A stretch of 51,739 nucleotides of DNA from Bradyrhizobium centrolobii (lineage in GTDB: Bacteria > Pseudomonadota > Alphaproteobacteria > Rhizobiales > Xanthobacteraceae). Made by a program: the position numbers and the translations under genes. This document shows, piece by piece, positions 39,831 through 49,841 of this stretch (the stretch's first letter is position 1; each line of letters begins with the position of its first letter). The stretch lies in assembly GCF_001641635.1 (NCBI RefSeq), contig NZ_LUUB01000031.1:1-51739 (forward strand), read 5' to 3'. The notes under the pieces were generated by a model. It searched no databases. It was not told the DNA's origin and was given only the letters and a program-made list of their open reading frames with translations.

Positions 39831-40369
39831 ATCGAACGTCGACTCCGGCTACCGAAGGAGGACGGTTCATCGAGAGTCCTCGGCCTCGTCAACTCGCGCA
39901 CGCACGCGCAATGTCAGGGAGAAACGCACCAAGGGAGCCCGGAAGCAGCGAGTGGATCGATGCGCATCGAGGGCAACTCATTAAGTGGACGGAAGCAAGC
40001 TTGTCCGTTGCGCGATTGCCCGGGGCTATCAAGCGGAAGACGCACCCACGTTGCGCGTCGGACATCAGAAAAGTAACGCGCACATTCTGGTAGAGGATGC
40101 CGGGCGTGCTTGGGAACGCGCCATACGGATTTTCGAGCTGCAGCGTCGCCCCTGAGAGCTCTCGGCGCAGGCGCGATCAAAGAGCGGCCTTCGCGGCGCT
40201 GCTTCCTTTACTACCGTCGCCTAAGGCCGCACCTGCGAAAGCAGTGGCGGCCGTCGCGCTCGAACGGATGGAGCGCAAACAACCTGCAGATTCCTTCTTT
40301 GCCCCATTCCGAATCCGATGCCAGAGAACGTTATCTGTGGCCCCTTTTGCCCTCGTTAAAAGAAGGATC
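39831..40369. other. No recognisable gene
   Basis: Open frames at 39827-40093 (plus) have no motif. The right part (from about 40180) may include the 3' end of the leftward IS3 remnant. Confidence 0.35.
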
Positions 40370-41458
40370 TGTTCTGGGCTTGGCCCCGTTGGGCAGGTTG
40401 CAAACTCGGTTGGTGTGAGCCCATTGAGGCCTGTGTGCGGTCGGTTGGTGCAGTCGAACCTCCAATCCTCGATGATCTGCCGAGGCTCGTTGAGATTTGC
40501 GAACAGGTGCTCGTTCAAGCATTCGTCACGCGGGAGGCAGTTGAAGCTTTCGACAAGCCCGTTTTGCATCGGCTTTCCGGGTGCGATGTAGTGCCACCTC
40601 GATGCCGAGCCCCTCCTGCCAAGCCAGAATAACATTTGAGGTAAACTCGGTGCCTTCTCTAACGATCATGCGTGGCAGCCCGGCTTTGGATGAAGTGGCC
40701 GAGCTCACGCACCACGTGCACGCCGGTGAGCGAGGGTCGACGACGAGGCCGAGGTATTCCCTAGTGAAGTCGTCGACCAGCGTGAGGACACGGAAGTGCG
40801 TGCCGGCCGCTGACAAGTATCCATCAGAACTTGAGCGACCAGCACAGGTTCTGATCCTGCGGGATCGCCAGCGCTCGCGTGCCCAGTGCCCGTTTGCAGC
40901 CGACGCCCTTGCGCACGGTCAGGACGCTCCTCTTTGTAGAGCCGGTGCAACTTCGTGTGGTTGATGTGGACTCCTTGCCGAGCCAATAACAGCCTCAGGC
41001 CTCGGTAGCCGAAAAGCGAGAACGTTGCGAAGCCAACTCCTTCGGCCGGGTCCGCAATGCACCGTCGTCCGGTAGCGTCGAAGCATAGCGATAGGTTGTC
41101 GGATACAGCCCGACGAGGCCGTAAGCCCGCCGCTGCGAGCAATTCTTCTCGCTCATCGCCTTCGTCACAGCATGGCATCCGCAAGCTGGGCGTCAGAAGT
41201 TGTTTCCGAGCATCTCTTTCAGTGTTGATACATCCAGCGTCGATTCCGCCAGGAACTTCTTAAGCTTGCTGTTCTCCTCTTCGAGGCCTTCCAGCTTGCG
41301 GGCGTCGGAGATATCGATCCCGCCATAGTGCAACCGCCACTTGTAGAACGTCGCGTCGCTGATTCCGTGCGTTCGGCATAGAGCGCTCGCCGACATCCGG
41401 CAGCGTGCTCCTCCAGCACCTTGATGATCTGCTCTTCCGTGAACCTGTCTTTACGCAT
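40370..41458 (-). pseudogene. IS3-family element remnant (OrfA and OrfB)
   Basis: OrfA starts at 41458 (M-R-K-D-R-F-T-E-E-Q-I-I-K-V-L-E-E-H). It shifts frame near 41390 and continues H-G-I-S-D-A-T-F-Y-K-W-R-L-H-Y-G-G-I to 41193. OrfB pieces in several frames include G-V-H-I-N-H-T-K-L-H-R-L-Y-K-E-E, V-L-T-L-V-D-D-F-T-R-E-Y-L (first Asp), [13 protein letters not shown] and [16 protein letters not shown] (Glu). At least six frame changes make it a dead element. Its right end is near 41480 (TGTCTCCTAACT). Confidence 0.82.
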
Positions 41459-41739
41459 CGTCTGTCTCCTAACTGGAGAACAAAACCAAAACTAAAAATG
41501 GGGGCAGGGGAGCTGGTCGCCCCGTTAGCGGCATTGTCCTGACTCAGAGTGTCGACGCTACCGTCTATGTCCCGAAATATAGAAATTGGCTCCCGATCGG
41601 CACGCGCGGTCCGAGCATGCGGTGCGCGCATGTATCGTCTGCTCATCGCGATTATGGCTGCCGCACCGATAGGCTGGTTCAGGCGAAGCTGCTAACGCGC
41701 CTCATCGAACGCGGCGTGGCTTTTACGGCATTCGGGTGT

Positions 41740-42110
41740 GGCGATGCACACGCTCAAGGAGATGATCTTCCGGAAGCCAGCTTCTCGTCCTCGGCATCGA
41801 GCGCGAGCACCATCTCGGTCAGGGCCGCCGGATCGGTCGGGAGAGCGTTGGAGCAGGTGGGTAGTTATGCCGTCGACAAGGCACTCGCCCGTCGCACCAG
41901 GAGCGCGCCACTGATGGCGACGCTTAAGGCGCGACGGACCGTTATGATCGGCCGGCTCTTCTCCCAGTCGAAACTGGCGGAGGCGATCAACTATCAATCA
42001 CTGGAATGAGCTGACGCTGTTTCTCTGCGACAGCCGCGTCGAGGTCGTCGCTAATGCGGTCGAGCGTTCCGCCCGATTGCAATGGGAAGGTGCATTATTC
42101 AGCATGAGCG
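41740..42110 (+). pseudogene. tnpC: IS66-family TnpC remnant, rearranged
   Basis: The C-terminal part of the IS66 transposase is on the plus strand: S-K-L-A-E-A-I-N-Y, then after a shift H-W-N-E-L-T-L-F-L-C-D-S-R-V-E-V and N-A-V-E-R-S-A-R-P-I-A. Just upstream, L-K-E-M-I-F-R-K is in the same direction (about 41748). However, D-P-A-A-L-T-E-M-V-L-A-L-D-A-E-D-E-K-L, which should precede it, reads from the minus strand at 41840-41780. So the N-terminal coding part may be inverted as well as truncated. Confidence 0.65.
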
Positions 42111-42217
42111 GTCAGCTGCACGTGCTGCTCGCCTGGAACGGGAACGCGCAGCGAGCGCATCGCGCAGGCCGCTGTATGAGGGAGCGTCGCCATTCGTCAT
42201 CAATGGCGGCGGCCGTG

Positions 42218-42790
42218 ATGCCGCTTGAGGAACTCGAACGATGGCTCCGAGCTGGCGTTGATCACCATCCTGACGTCACCCTCCCCATGCACCACGGCTA
42301 CGTCGCCGCGATCGTGGTCAGACGGGTGTCTATGAGCCCGCTCGACTGGATATGTCCCTTGCTCGCCATCGATGCCGATGCTTTCAACCACGGCGGCACG
42401 CCGGAGTTCGCAGAGATCTCCGGCGTCGTGCTGCGGCCATTAACAAGATCAAACAGATCCGTTCGACTACGCCTCGCCGTTCGAGCCGATACACCGGCAC
42501 GAAATCAAAGGCGATGTCGATCCGCTCCCTCTTGCCGGGGTTTCTACGCCGCGGACGCGACTTAGACTGTCGGCGTGGACAGCCATTGCTGGACCCGCAA
42601 CGTTAATCACGGCCTGCTTCTGCGCATTCTGCTGCACTGCCGCGACGATCACGATCGCCCGATGCTCGGATCACTACGAAGCGGCCGTGAGACCCGGGGC
42701 ATTCTGCGTAACGCCGACATCGACATTCCAGCGGCCGTCGAGGCGATGCGCCAATACTGGATACCGATCTGCTATGCACGCGCCCACTGA
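42218..42790 (+). pseudogene. UPF0149 (YecA/YgfB-like) protein, IS66 passenger, frameshifted
   Basis: M-P-L-E-E-L-E-R-W-L-R-A-G-V-D-H-H-P-D-V-T-L-P-M and M-S-P-L-D-W-I-C-P-L-L-A-I-D-A-D-A-F are characteristic UPF0149 segments. Frame changes follow, giving R-F-E-P-I-H-R-H, then G-F-Y-A-A, then N-H-G-L-L-L, P-A-A-V-E-A-M-R-Q-Y-W-I-P-I. The family length (about 190 residues) is covered. Such genes ride next to tnpC in some rhizobial IS66 elements, consistent with the position here. Confidence 0.72.
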
Positions 42791-42969
42791 TCGCCGCAGA
42801 CGTAGCGCCTCGAGATTCTCGTTTAGTTTGACTGATTCAGCAGACTGGCCCGCTTCTTCGAGCAGATTCTGCACTATATCGTCAATCTTGTAGTATATTT
42901 GCAAATCTTGCTGAATCTTGCCTCATAGCGGCACAATTTCGCTGTAGTATTGAAAGCGTCGCCGGCAAT

Positions 42970-44194
42970 GTGCCGGAAATCAAGCAAGGCTTCACGACAC
43001 CGGATACGGGTAAAGACGTGAACAAAGAATTGTATTTCGAGAAGGGCGAGTTCCAAGCACGTCTTTCCGCGGTCAAGGCTACCATGGAAAGACGGGGGAT
43101 CGACGTTCTGATGATCTCTGAGCCGCCAAATATGAATTACCTGACGGGCTATGACGCCTATTCCTACTATGTGCCGCAGTTCGTAATCGTATCTTTGAAA
43201 CATCGGCAGCCGGTCTGGATCGGTCGGTTCATGGACCGTGTTTCCGCAGTCATGACTAGCTATCTCGACGACCAGAACATCCATGCATACGAAGACAAGT
43301 ATGTTCACTCGGCGGCGCTTTCCGCCTTTGATGTGATCGCTGAGACAGTCAAAGATCTCGGAGGTGAGAGGCCCTGCATAGGTGTTGAGTTAGGCGGCTA
43401 TTACTATTCGGAAGGCTCATGCGGACCTGATGCGGGCGTTGCCGCAGGCGAAATTTGTCGATGCGGATTTGCTCGTAAACTGGATTCGTATCGTCAAAAG
43501 CCCAGCCGAACTGGCGCTGATGCGTCAAGCCGGGTCAATCGCCGACGCGATGATGCAACGAGCTATTGATGTCGTCGCGCCGGGCGTGCGCGAGTGCGAC
43601 ATTGCAGCAGCAGTTTATCACCAGATGGCTTCTGGTACCCCCGATTTCGGAGGCTCGTACATGTGTGCTCCTCCGATGCTTTGCGTCGCCGAGCGCGCGG
43701 TTGCACCGCACGCTGCATGGACAGACAAGCCCCTGTCCAAATCGACAACGCTCAACCTTGAGTTGTTCGGAAACCGACTTCGGTACCAGGTCAATCTCAG
43801 TCGTACGATCGCGGTGGGGACCCCTTCGCCGGCCTTCCAAAACCTAGCCGATGTAGCAGTTGAAGCGATGAACGCGGCCTTGGATAGCGTCCGTCCCGGC
43901 CTTACCTGTTCTGAAGTTGAAAGCGTGTTCCGCCGCTCACTTGCCCGCCACGGATTGGAGAAGGAAGCGCGGCTAGGATACTCGATCGGTCTTGGTTATC
44001 CGCCTGGCGCTGTTGAGCGGAGCGCAAGTCTGCGCGAGGGTGACGAAACAGTTCTCCAGTCTGGCATGTGCTTCCACATGATGCCCGGCTTGTGGCTCGA
44101 CGATGTCGGTATTGCCATTACTCAATCGTTTGCCGTTACCGAGACGGGCCACGAACCGCTCTCGTCGACGCCTCGCAAACTTTTTGTGAAGTAG
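42970..44194 (+). pseudogene. M24-family creatinase/ectoine-hydrolase-like protein, one frameshift
   Basis: The N-terminal creatinase domain (42970-43415: M-E-R-R-G-I-D-V-L-M-I, P-P-N-M-N-Y-L-T-G-Y-D) and the C-terminal domain (43420-44194) are in different frames. A single-base loss near 43410-43420 explains this: A-D-L-M-R-A-L-P-Q-A-K-F-V-D-A resumes in the new frame. If repaired, about 408 residues. The M24 metal positions are again altered (L-N-L-E-L-F, V-N-L-S-R-T, Y-S-I-G-L-G-Y), pointing to a creatinase-like, metal-free enzyme. GTG 42970 or GTG 43018 may start it. Bases 43110-43607 recur at 49842-50339, frameshift included. Confidence 0.85.
43110..43607 (+). repeat. 498-bp direct repeat, copy 1 (within M24 gene)
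   Basis: Near-identical to 49842-50339 with a constant offset of 6732. Differences noted by eye are at 43115, 43123, 43540 and 43562. Both copies carry the same frameshift. Confidence 0.93.
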
Positions 44195-44559
44195 GGGGCG
44201 TCACTACCCTGCCGGGAATATGCTCTCGATATTATAGGTGTTGGAGGCAGCTCAATCATAAGCATGGCCAATGAGGGGTGAGGGCTGTGTGCGGTAGGCG
44301 AACTATGCCGAACGCGCTTGTTCTTCCCGCGATTCGTCATGATCAGCGTGGAATTGGCTCGGCATAGTTGCCTCGTACAATCGCTTTCAACTGCCGAGGC
44401 CCGGACATGATTGAAAGGGTTTTGGGCACGCGTCGACTATTCGGGCGCCTTAACGGTGGACCTCACGAACAGGCTCGTCCAGGTCCACGCGGCGCATCTT
44501 GCCAACGACGAACTCGCTGGCCACGGCGTGTGGCGATGCCTGAACTTGGTCGAACGTTA
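44195..44559. other. Intergenic after M24 gene, with an inverted repeat
   Basis: No gene is recognised. A short inverted repeat lies at 44301-44369, and the right edge merges into IS66 debris. Confidence 0.35.
44301..44369. repeat. 69-bp inverted-repeat unit, MITE-like
   Basis: AACTATGCCGA (44301-44311) and TCGGCATAGTT (44359-44369) are perfect 11-bp inverted repeats separated by 47 bases. The size and lack of coding content resemble a miniature IS derivative or a joined pair of IS ends. Confidence 0.5.
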
Positions 44560-44800
44560 TGCGGCTTGAAGCTGAATCCAAGCCGCCCCTTCTCGGCTCG
44601 TCTGCGGTTGCGGATGCAGGTCCCGAGCTCAAGCTCGATCTGCTCCAGTGAGCGCGCCCTACGCTCGCAGCGCGTGCCGCAATGTGTCCACCGCAGCTTC
44701 TCGATCTCGAGCTTGAGATGGCTGATCAGGGCCTCTGTGATCGACGGATCTCTTGTGCTCTTGGCGCTCGCAGCAGCTGCTTCCGCTCTCCCATTGCTAC
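44560..44800 (-). pseudogene. tnpC: IS66-family TnpC, N-terminal scrap
   Basis: The minus strand reads A-L-I-S-H-L-K-L-E-I-E-K-L-R-W, C-E-R-R-A-R-S-L-E-Q-I-E-L-E-L and A-E-K-G-R. This is the coiled-coil/leucine-zipper start of IS66 TnpC, with R-S-E-R-type residues altered. No rest of the gene is found here. Confidence 0.65.
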
Positions 44801-45429
44801 ACTTTCGTCGTCGGCCGCCGCAGGCTACTTGCAACCTGATCGGCCGACGCTCCACTGTGTCTAAATTAGTTGCCGATGCTTAAGGGAGGCGGCTGCATCT
44901 ACCCCGATAAGCGGCAAGAGCGACGAGCCCGTAACCTGGGATCCGAATGGCAAGCATGAGCTTTTAAAGCTCGCCAGCCAATTCAGTGCCGGTATCCTCA
45001 AATTATCTTGAGTCGACTGTCGCGATCACCGCACCAAGCGCCGTGTCCTACCCTACCTGTGGCTGATCACCGCATCACTGAAGCGCGCACAAGCTCGGCT
45101 CCCGCGCCCCTTAAGCATCGGCACGAATCCGTCCCGTTGGGCGATATTTCCAGGGCCGCTTAAGTCAACTTTCAGTTCGCGCGCCTGTCACGATCGTTGC
45201 CGGAAGCTCTTGACCGCTTATTCGCGGTTCCTACAAGTGATGAGATGGTTTCCTGCGGGCAGCGCTCAGACGTACAAAGACCACCAGGGAGAAATGGCGT
45301 TCCTTGAGGCACAACCTCGGCAGTAGATCTGCATATTGCATGAGTACAGATTAGTCGAAATTCCCGAGAGCAGCTTTGTGGGCGAAAGCGACAAACTGCA
45401 TTGTCCTAGGAGAACACCTCCTGAAATAC
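44801..45429. other. No recognisable gene
   Basis: No coding motif on either strand. It lies downstream of the leftward MaoC gene. Confidence 0.35.
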
Positions 45430-46290
45430 TCAGACCAGCAGCGTTTGCCCGTGCTTGGCTACCGTAACTTGGCGCTCTCGAATATGAGCTTCAAACGAAA
45501 TCAAATTTCGGTCCCTCCAGAGATCGACCGCAAGGATCTCGCCAGGAAACACCGGCGCAGAAAAGCGGACGCGATGGCGATGAAATGCAGAGGGATCATA
45601 GTCTGCATACGTCTGCAAAACAGCCCGGCAGGTCAGTCCGTAGGTGCACAGGCCATGTAGAATGGGCTTAGGAAAGCCCGCCCGACGCGCAAATTCTGGA
45701 TCGCTGTGCAAGGGATTTCGATCGCCCGACAGACGATAGAGCAGCGCTTGGTCGGGGCGGATCGGGATGTCCATTGATCTGTCGGGCGCCCGGCGCGGCA
45801 CCTGGTGTGGCTTGGGCATTCCCTCTGATGGTCCGCCAAAGCCGCCGTCGCCTCTGGCAAAGATCGTGGAGACAATGGTAGCGATCTTGCCAGCACCACT
45901 ATCTCGGACGATGACTTCGTTTTGAATGATCGCGCCTTTCTCTTTGCCCTTGTCGTACACGTCAAGCACGCGCGCATCCGCCGTCACGCTGGCAGCGACA
46001 GGTATTGGCTTGTGGAATATGATGTCGCTTTCACCATCAACTAGCATGACCAGGTTGAGGTCGATAGCGGCGGGGCGCGCCCCCCAAACGCACACCGAAG
46101 CAAAGCTCGGGACCACCTTCAACTGCTTGGGAATTGCTTTCGCCTCGTTGACGAACTGCAGCTCGCTTTCATTCAGAGGATCTGAGCCCATGCCGATGCC
46201 TAGCGCATAAAGCATTACCTCATGATCAGTCCACGAATAGGGAGCCGCTTCGGACTTTAGATTGAGTACTGCGGGATAGTCGATTGGCAT
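45430..46290 (-). CDS. MaoC-family (R)-specific enoyl-CoA hydratase / 3-hydroxyacyl-CoA dehydratase
   Basis: An intact double-hotdog protein of 286 residues, like eukaryotic MFE2 hydratase 2 and bacterial Htd2-type MaoC proteins. The N-terminal half starts Y-S-W-T-D-H-E-V-M-L-Y-A-L-G-I-G. The C-terminal half bears the catalytic hydratase 2 motif: Y-R-L-S-G-D-R-N-P-L-H-S-D-P-E-F-A with Asp and His, then G-F-P-K-P-I-L-H-G-L. It would (de)hydrate trans-2-enoyl-CoA or 3-hydroxyacyl-CoA esters. ATG 46290 is the likely start. It has no operon partner; other CoA enzymes in the window are decayed. The first half also keeps a hotdog fold but no second active site. Confidence 0.88.
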   Translation of the reverse strand: MPIDYPAVLNLKSEAAPYSWTDHEVMLYALGIGMGSDPLNESELQFVNEAKAIPKQLKVVPSFASVCVWGARPAAIDLNLVMLVDGESDIIFHKPIPVAASVTADARVLDVYDKGKEKGAIIQNEVIVRDSGAGKIATIVSTIFARGDGGFGGPSEGMPKPHQVPRRAPDRSMDIPIRPDQALLYRLSGDRNPLHSDPEFARRAGFPKPILHGLCTYGLTCRAVLQTYADYDPSAFHRHRVRFSAPVFPGEILAVDLWRDRNLISFEAHIRERQVTVAKHGQTLLV

Positions 46291-47224
46291 CAAGCCCGTC
46301 CCTTGTTCTTACCCGTTCACGTAATGTCAGCGCAAAGAGCGGCAGCGTAGAACCCCTCAATCGTGTTTGAATATCCACCTTCACGCTCTCGCCAGTTAGA
46401 ACCCGCGGACCAGCCGCAGACCATCCGGCACTGATAAACACTTGCTGCAATTCAGGCCGCTTGAGAAACCTCCCAAAGCTTTACATCGACCCCCGTCGCT
46501 CGAATTTAGGATGGAGAGCTGGCTGCGTGGCGAGCCCCGATAAACCCACCTAGTTGTTATCCAAATCTGGCACTGGAACGTTGCGCGATATAATGTGTGA
46601 ATTTAGTAGAACCGCGGTACGGATTCGCGAGAGCCAGGCCACCGTCGCCTTACTGGTCCACATGCACCCAAGCATTTAGCCAGTTGCTATCAGACCTATA
46701 GCAACAGTCGTGCCAGGCCGTATTCTCGTTGGGCGCTTGATTGTGCTTGGCCGTTCCAGACGACGGTTTTTTAACCTAATGGGCCATCCTACTGCTACCG
46801 GAAATTTGACACGCTACTTGCTAAAACGCGCAAACGAAGGCAGCTCCTGTTTGCCTCTTGTCTGACGGTACGCTGACCTGCCGCGCGGCCGAAGTGACAT
46901 TGATAATTTCCTTGAGATCGCCGTTCATGATGAAGCAGTAGTCCAAGCCAGCACGAGAGCCGAACGCATCATTTACGCAGGCATCGACGCCGCCCCTGTG
47001 GGGTTGAGGACGGCGTTGTCGGAGATCCAACAACGGGCATGTCCCTTCAGATGACACGCCACTGCGTACGCGCTATTCACTACTCTCAAGCAAGAGGCTT
47101 ATCGGGGGTTCACGATCGGCGCGCCAATTGCGGGGAGAGCAGTCGTACACGAGCCGCTACAACGCGGCCTGAATCGCTCTCCAGGGCCAGAGTTGATGCG
47201 ATTGGACGGATTTTCGGGAGCGCG
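46291..47224. other. Long stretch without a recognisable gene
   Basis: A minus-strand frame at 46821-47057 is protein-like but unassigned. The left edge should contain the promoter of the MaoC gene. Confidence 0.35.
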
Positions 47225-47371
47225 GCCTTGGCCTAGCCGATGTTGCCGGGGCGAGCGGATCAAATAAAACGCCTGCAACAGCGTCGCCCGCAGCGGATGA
47301 TCACGCCACACCCGCGTCTCCGGATCAACGTAGCTGAACAGCTCGCCCGTTCGATCGTCGCCGCCGCGCAC
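47225..47371 (-). pseudogene. IS5/IS1182-like transposase, N-terminal remnant with internal deletion
   Basis: Minus strand: M-R-G-G-D-D-R-T-G-E-L-F-S-Y-V-D-P-E-T-R-V, then D-H-P-L-R-A-T followed directly by L-L-Q-A-F-Y-L-I-R-S. In the family some 40-45 residues separate these two blocks, so an internal deletion has occurred. Nothing downstream matches. Confidence 0.65.
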
Positions 47372-47477
47372 GCACCATCTCCGAATCTCGTCGGAGCCAA
47401 TGAATCACGGTCGCCGGCCGACGGCGAGCGCCTTTTTCAACGGCCTGCTCGGCCCGTTACCCCATCTACGGAAGTCA

Positions 47478-48707
47478 TCAAATTGGATGGTACGGCCGGA
47501 ACATGCGGCCTTTCTCGGTCACCAGAATGACGGCGAGTGCGACCAGCGCGCAGACTAAGAAGCCGGTCGCGAATGGCAGAAGCGAGCCATCGTATACTGA
47601 CTAATCGTGGTGCCGATCCCAACGCCGAGCAGGTTCGTGATCGTGCCGTAGAGCGAGGAGGCGGTGCCGGCGATCTTGCCCTGCGGCTCCATCGCGAGCG
47701 CAGTGAAGTTCGCCATCATCAGCCCGAAGGCGAACATCATCAGCGACGCCAGCGCCATGCACATCGGCAGCGACAGGGTTTGCATCTTCACCGCGACGAG
47801 CAGCGCGACCGCCACCAGCACGAAGCCGGTTAGCGCGGCATGCGAGATCACGTGCATGCCGATGCGGCTGACGATGCGAGAGTTGAGGAAGCAGGCGATT
47901 GCGACGCCGACGGCAGACCGGGAAGTAATGTCCGAGCTTGAAGATCTCGGCGAAGATCTGCTGCGAGCAGAACACGAAGGCGAACTGCGAGCCCTGCACG
48001 CCGCCGGCGGCGAGCGCATAGCCGAGCGTCTGGCGGTTGGTGACGGTCTGGTGGAATGCCGAGAGCACGTCGGGGATCGCCACCGGCTTGCGCATCTCCT
48101 TCGGCTGCGTCTCCGGTATACGGGTCGCGCTCCAGGCCAGGACAATCACGCCCTGGAGCATCAGCAGGACGAAGATGCCGCGCCAATGCGTCAGGAGCAT
48201 CACCACCTGACCGAGTGACGGCGCGATCATGGGGAACGCGATGAACACCATCATCGCAAGCGACAGCACGCTCGCCATGCGAGGCCCGGCGTAGCAATCG
48301 CGGACGATCGAGGTAGCCATCACGCGGGTCGCGGCCGTACTGAGGCCCTGCAACACGCGCGCCAGCAACAGCGACTCGAAGGAGGGCGCCATGATCGCGA
48401 GCAGGCCGGCGATGCAATAGACTGTGTTGCCGCCGAGTAACACCGGGCGGCGGCCAAAGCAGTCCGACAACGGGCCCATGATGAACTGGGCGACACCGAA
48501 GCCGGCCATGAAGATCGACAGCACCATCTGCGGACGGTTGCCGTCGGCGATCTGGAAGGTGGAGCGAATGTTTGGGAGTGCCGGCAGCATCATGTCCATC
48601 GCCAGCGTGCTCAGCGCCATGATGGCGGCGATAACGAAGACAAACTCGGGAAGGTCCATCGGGTGGTGGCCTGAGGAGGCCCATGCACTGGCCTTGATGT
48701 CGGACAC
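47478..48707 (-). pseudogene. Bcr/CflA-type multidrug-resistance MFS transporter, frameshifted
   Basis: From ATG 48707 the frame covers the first eight or so helices, with L-S-T-L-A-M-D-M-M-L-P-A-L-P, G-P-L-S-D-C-F-G-R-R-P-V-L-L-G-G (loop 2-3) and R-V-L-Q-G-L-S-T-A-A-T-R-V. A shift near 47915 leads into V-G-V-A-I-A-C-F-L-N-S-R and following helices. A second shift near 47595 is needed to reach S-L-L-P-F-A-T-G-F-L-V-C-A and the end G-R-M-F-R-P-Y-H-P-I at 47478. Repaired length is about 408 residues, the family norm. Likely a recent pseudogene of an inner-membrane proton-coupled drug exporter. Confidence 0.85.
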
Positions 48708-48802
48708 TTAGTAACCTCTTAAAAGACAGGCGCGCCGACAGTGGCAGCTCATCCCCTAGGAACTCGACTAATAATTGAAACGACGGAAACTCCCTCCGTC
48801 GC

Positions 48803-49678
48803 TCACTCGTAGTACACGAAGAAGCGCGCATCGATACTCTCACGAGGCTTTGCATTGGGATGCGCGCGACGATTATCAAACGCTGCATGAACAGTCTTCG
48901 GATTGCAGTGCTCCTGAGAATCAAAGGCCTTAAACAGAATAAGCTCGTTTGCCGTCATTTCCGGAAAGTAGTACCAACGCTGAGCTGGATTGAAGTGCGC
49001 CAGGCCGAGCTTAAGCGCGGTACCGTTAAACACGTTGTCCACCACCTCAATATCGGTATCGTGAACAGAGGTGCCATCGCAGATCGCTAAGGGGAAATCG
49101 TGGGGGGGCAGAGAAAGCGCATGCCAAGCTTGAACAATCATCAATCGAGAATACGATCGAAGCGGAATCCCTCGTGATTGGCTCGCAATCGCGGCAGCCA
49201 CAGGGCCGAGGATCGGCGCGTAATCAATATGAGCCCATACAATCGGCTCCTTTATTCTGGGCATGGAGCTCCCGCCGGCAGACCGAAAAACAACGGCTTC
49301 TCGGCGGGGAACGACCCAGGACGCATTGAAGTACTTTTTGATGAACGGAACCATCTCTTCTAAGTACCTGTCATACACAATCTCCGGATCACGCTCGTTT
49401 GCACAGGATATTTTGTGCTGAATTAAAGTGAAGCCTTCCCGATCAAGTGATAATTCGTGCACAATCGGACGCGCGTTTCGAATAGTGACGTCGTAGCTGA
49501 GCATGGGTGGTGGGTCGGGTATGTGACCAAAGAGGGCGTTTGGAAACGGTCCTGACAAAGAAACGTCGGGAGCGTTTTCGTCGGATGTGCGTCGAGCAAA
49601 GTTGATCCAACCTTGCACGCACTCCAAGTGGTCGCGGTTTTCTTTTGGTGTAGATGGGGCTTGTTTCGCATTTTCCAT
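48803..49678 (-). CDS. CmcJ/NvfI-family Fe(II)/2-oxoglutarate-type oxidoreductase
   Basis: An intact 291-residue protein of the CmcJ/NvfI (fungal GA4-desaturase-like) family. Expected features appear in order: D-V-T-I-R-N-A-R-P-I-V-H-E-L-S, W-A-H-I-D-Y-A-P with the iron-binding HxD, S-R-L-M-I-V-Q-A-W-H with P-P-H-D-F-P-L-A-I-C-D, R-W-Y-Y-F-P-E-M-T-A-N-E-L-I-L-F-K-A-F-D, and V-H-A-A-F-D with the distal His, followed by R-E-S-I-D-A-R. Family members hydroxylate or desaturate specialised metabolites, for example in cephamycin and fungal meroterpenoid pathways. The start at M-E-N-A-K matches its decayed paralogue at 37182. It is adjacent to the duplicated M24 fragment. The substrate is unknown. 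Confidence 0.78.
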   Translation of the reverse strand: MENAKQAPSTPKENRDHLECVQGWINFARRTSDENAPDVSLSGPFPNALFGHIPDPPPMLSYDVTIRNARPIVHELSLDREGFTLIQHKISCANERDPEIVYDRYLEEMVPFIKKYFNASWVVPRREAVVFRSAGGSSMPRIKEPIVWAHIDYAPILGPVAAAIASQSRGIPLRSYSRLMIVQAWHALSLPPHDFPLAICDGTSVHDTDIEVVDNVFNGTALKLGLAHFNPAQRWYYFPEMTANELILFKAFDSQEHCNPKTVHAAFDNRRAHPNAKPRESIDARFFVYYE

Positions 49679-49841
49679 GGCGGCTTGTCTCTTTATCAAC
49701 ATGCTGAAAATGCGGTTCGTCGCAGCGTTAGTCGCGAACCGGTCATCCCTGAAGAATACAGCAGAAGGCAGGATAGTCTCCCTACCAATTCTCGGAGCAC
49801 ACGTAAGATCTCCATCGCGGCGGGATATCGTTTAATTGCGC

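Noticed and set aside
36545..41606. Short similarity between 36551-36575 and 41578-41602 (AGAAATTGGCTC core)
   Set aside because: About 20 bases with mismatches; may be shared IS66 end sequence but too short to call a repeat.
42851..42866. TGGCCCG-N4-TTCG, a possible -24/-12 (sigma-54) promoter before the M24 gene
   Set aside because: The -12 GC is not in place at the required 10-base spacing; no NifA upstream site was seen.
47848..48924. Minus-strand open frame of 358 codons overlapping the Bcr/CflA gene
   Set aside because: Same strand but the wrong frame; rich in Arg/His/Ala without helices, whereas the overlapping frame has clear MFS motifs.
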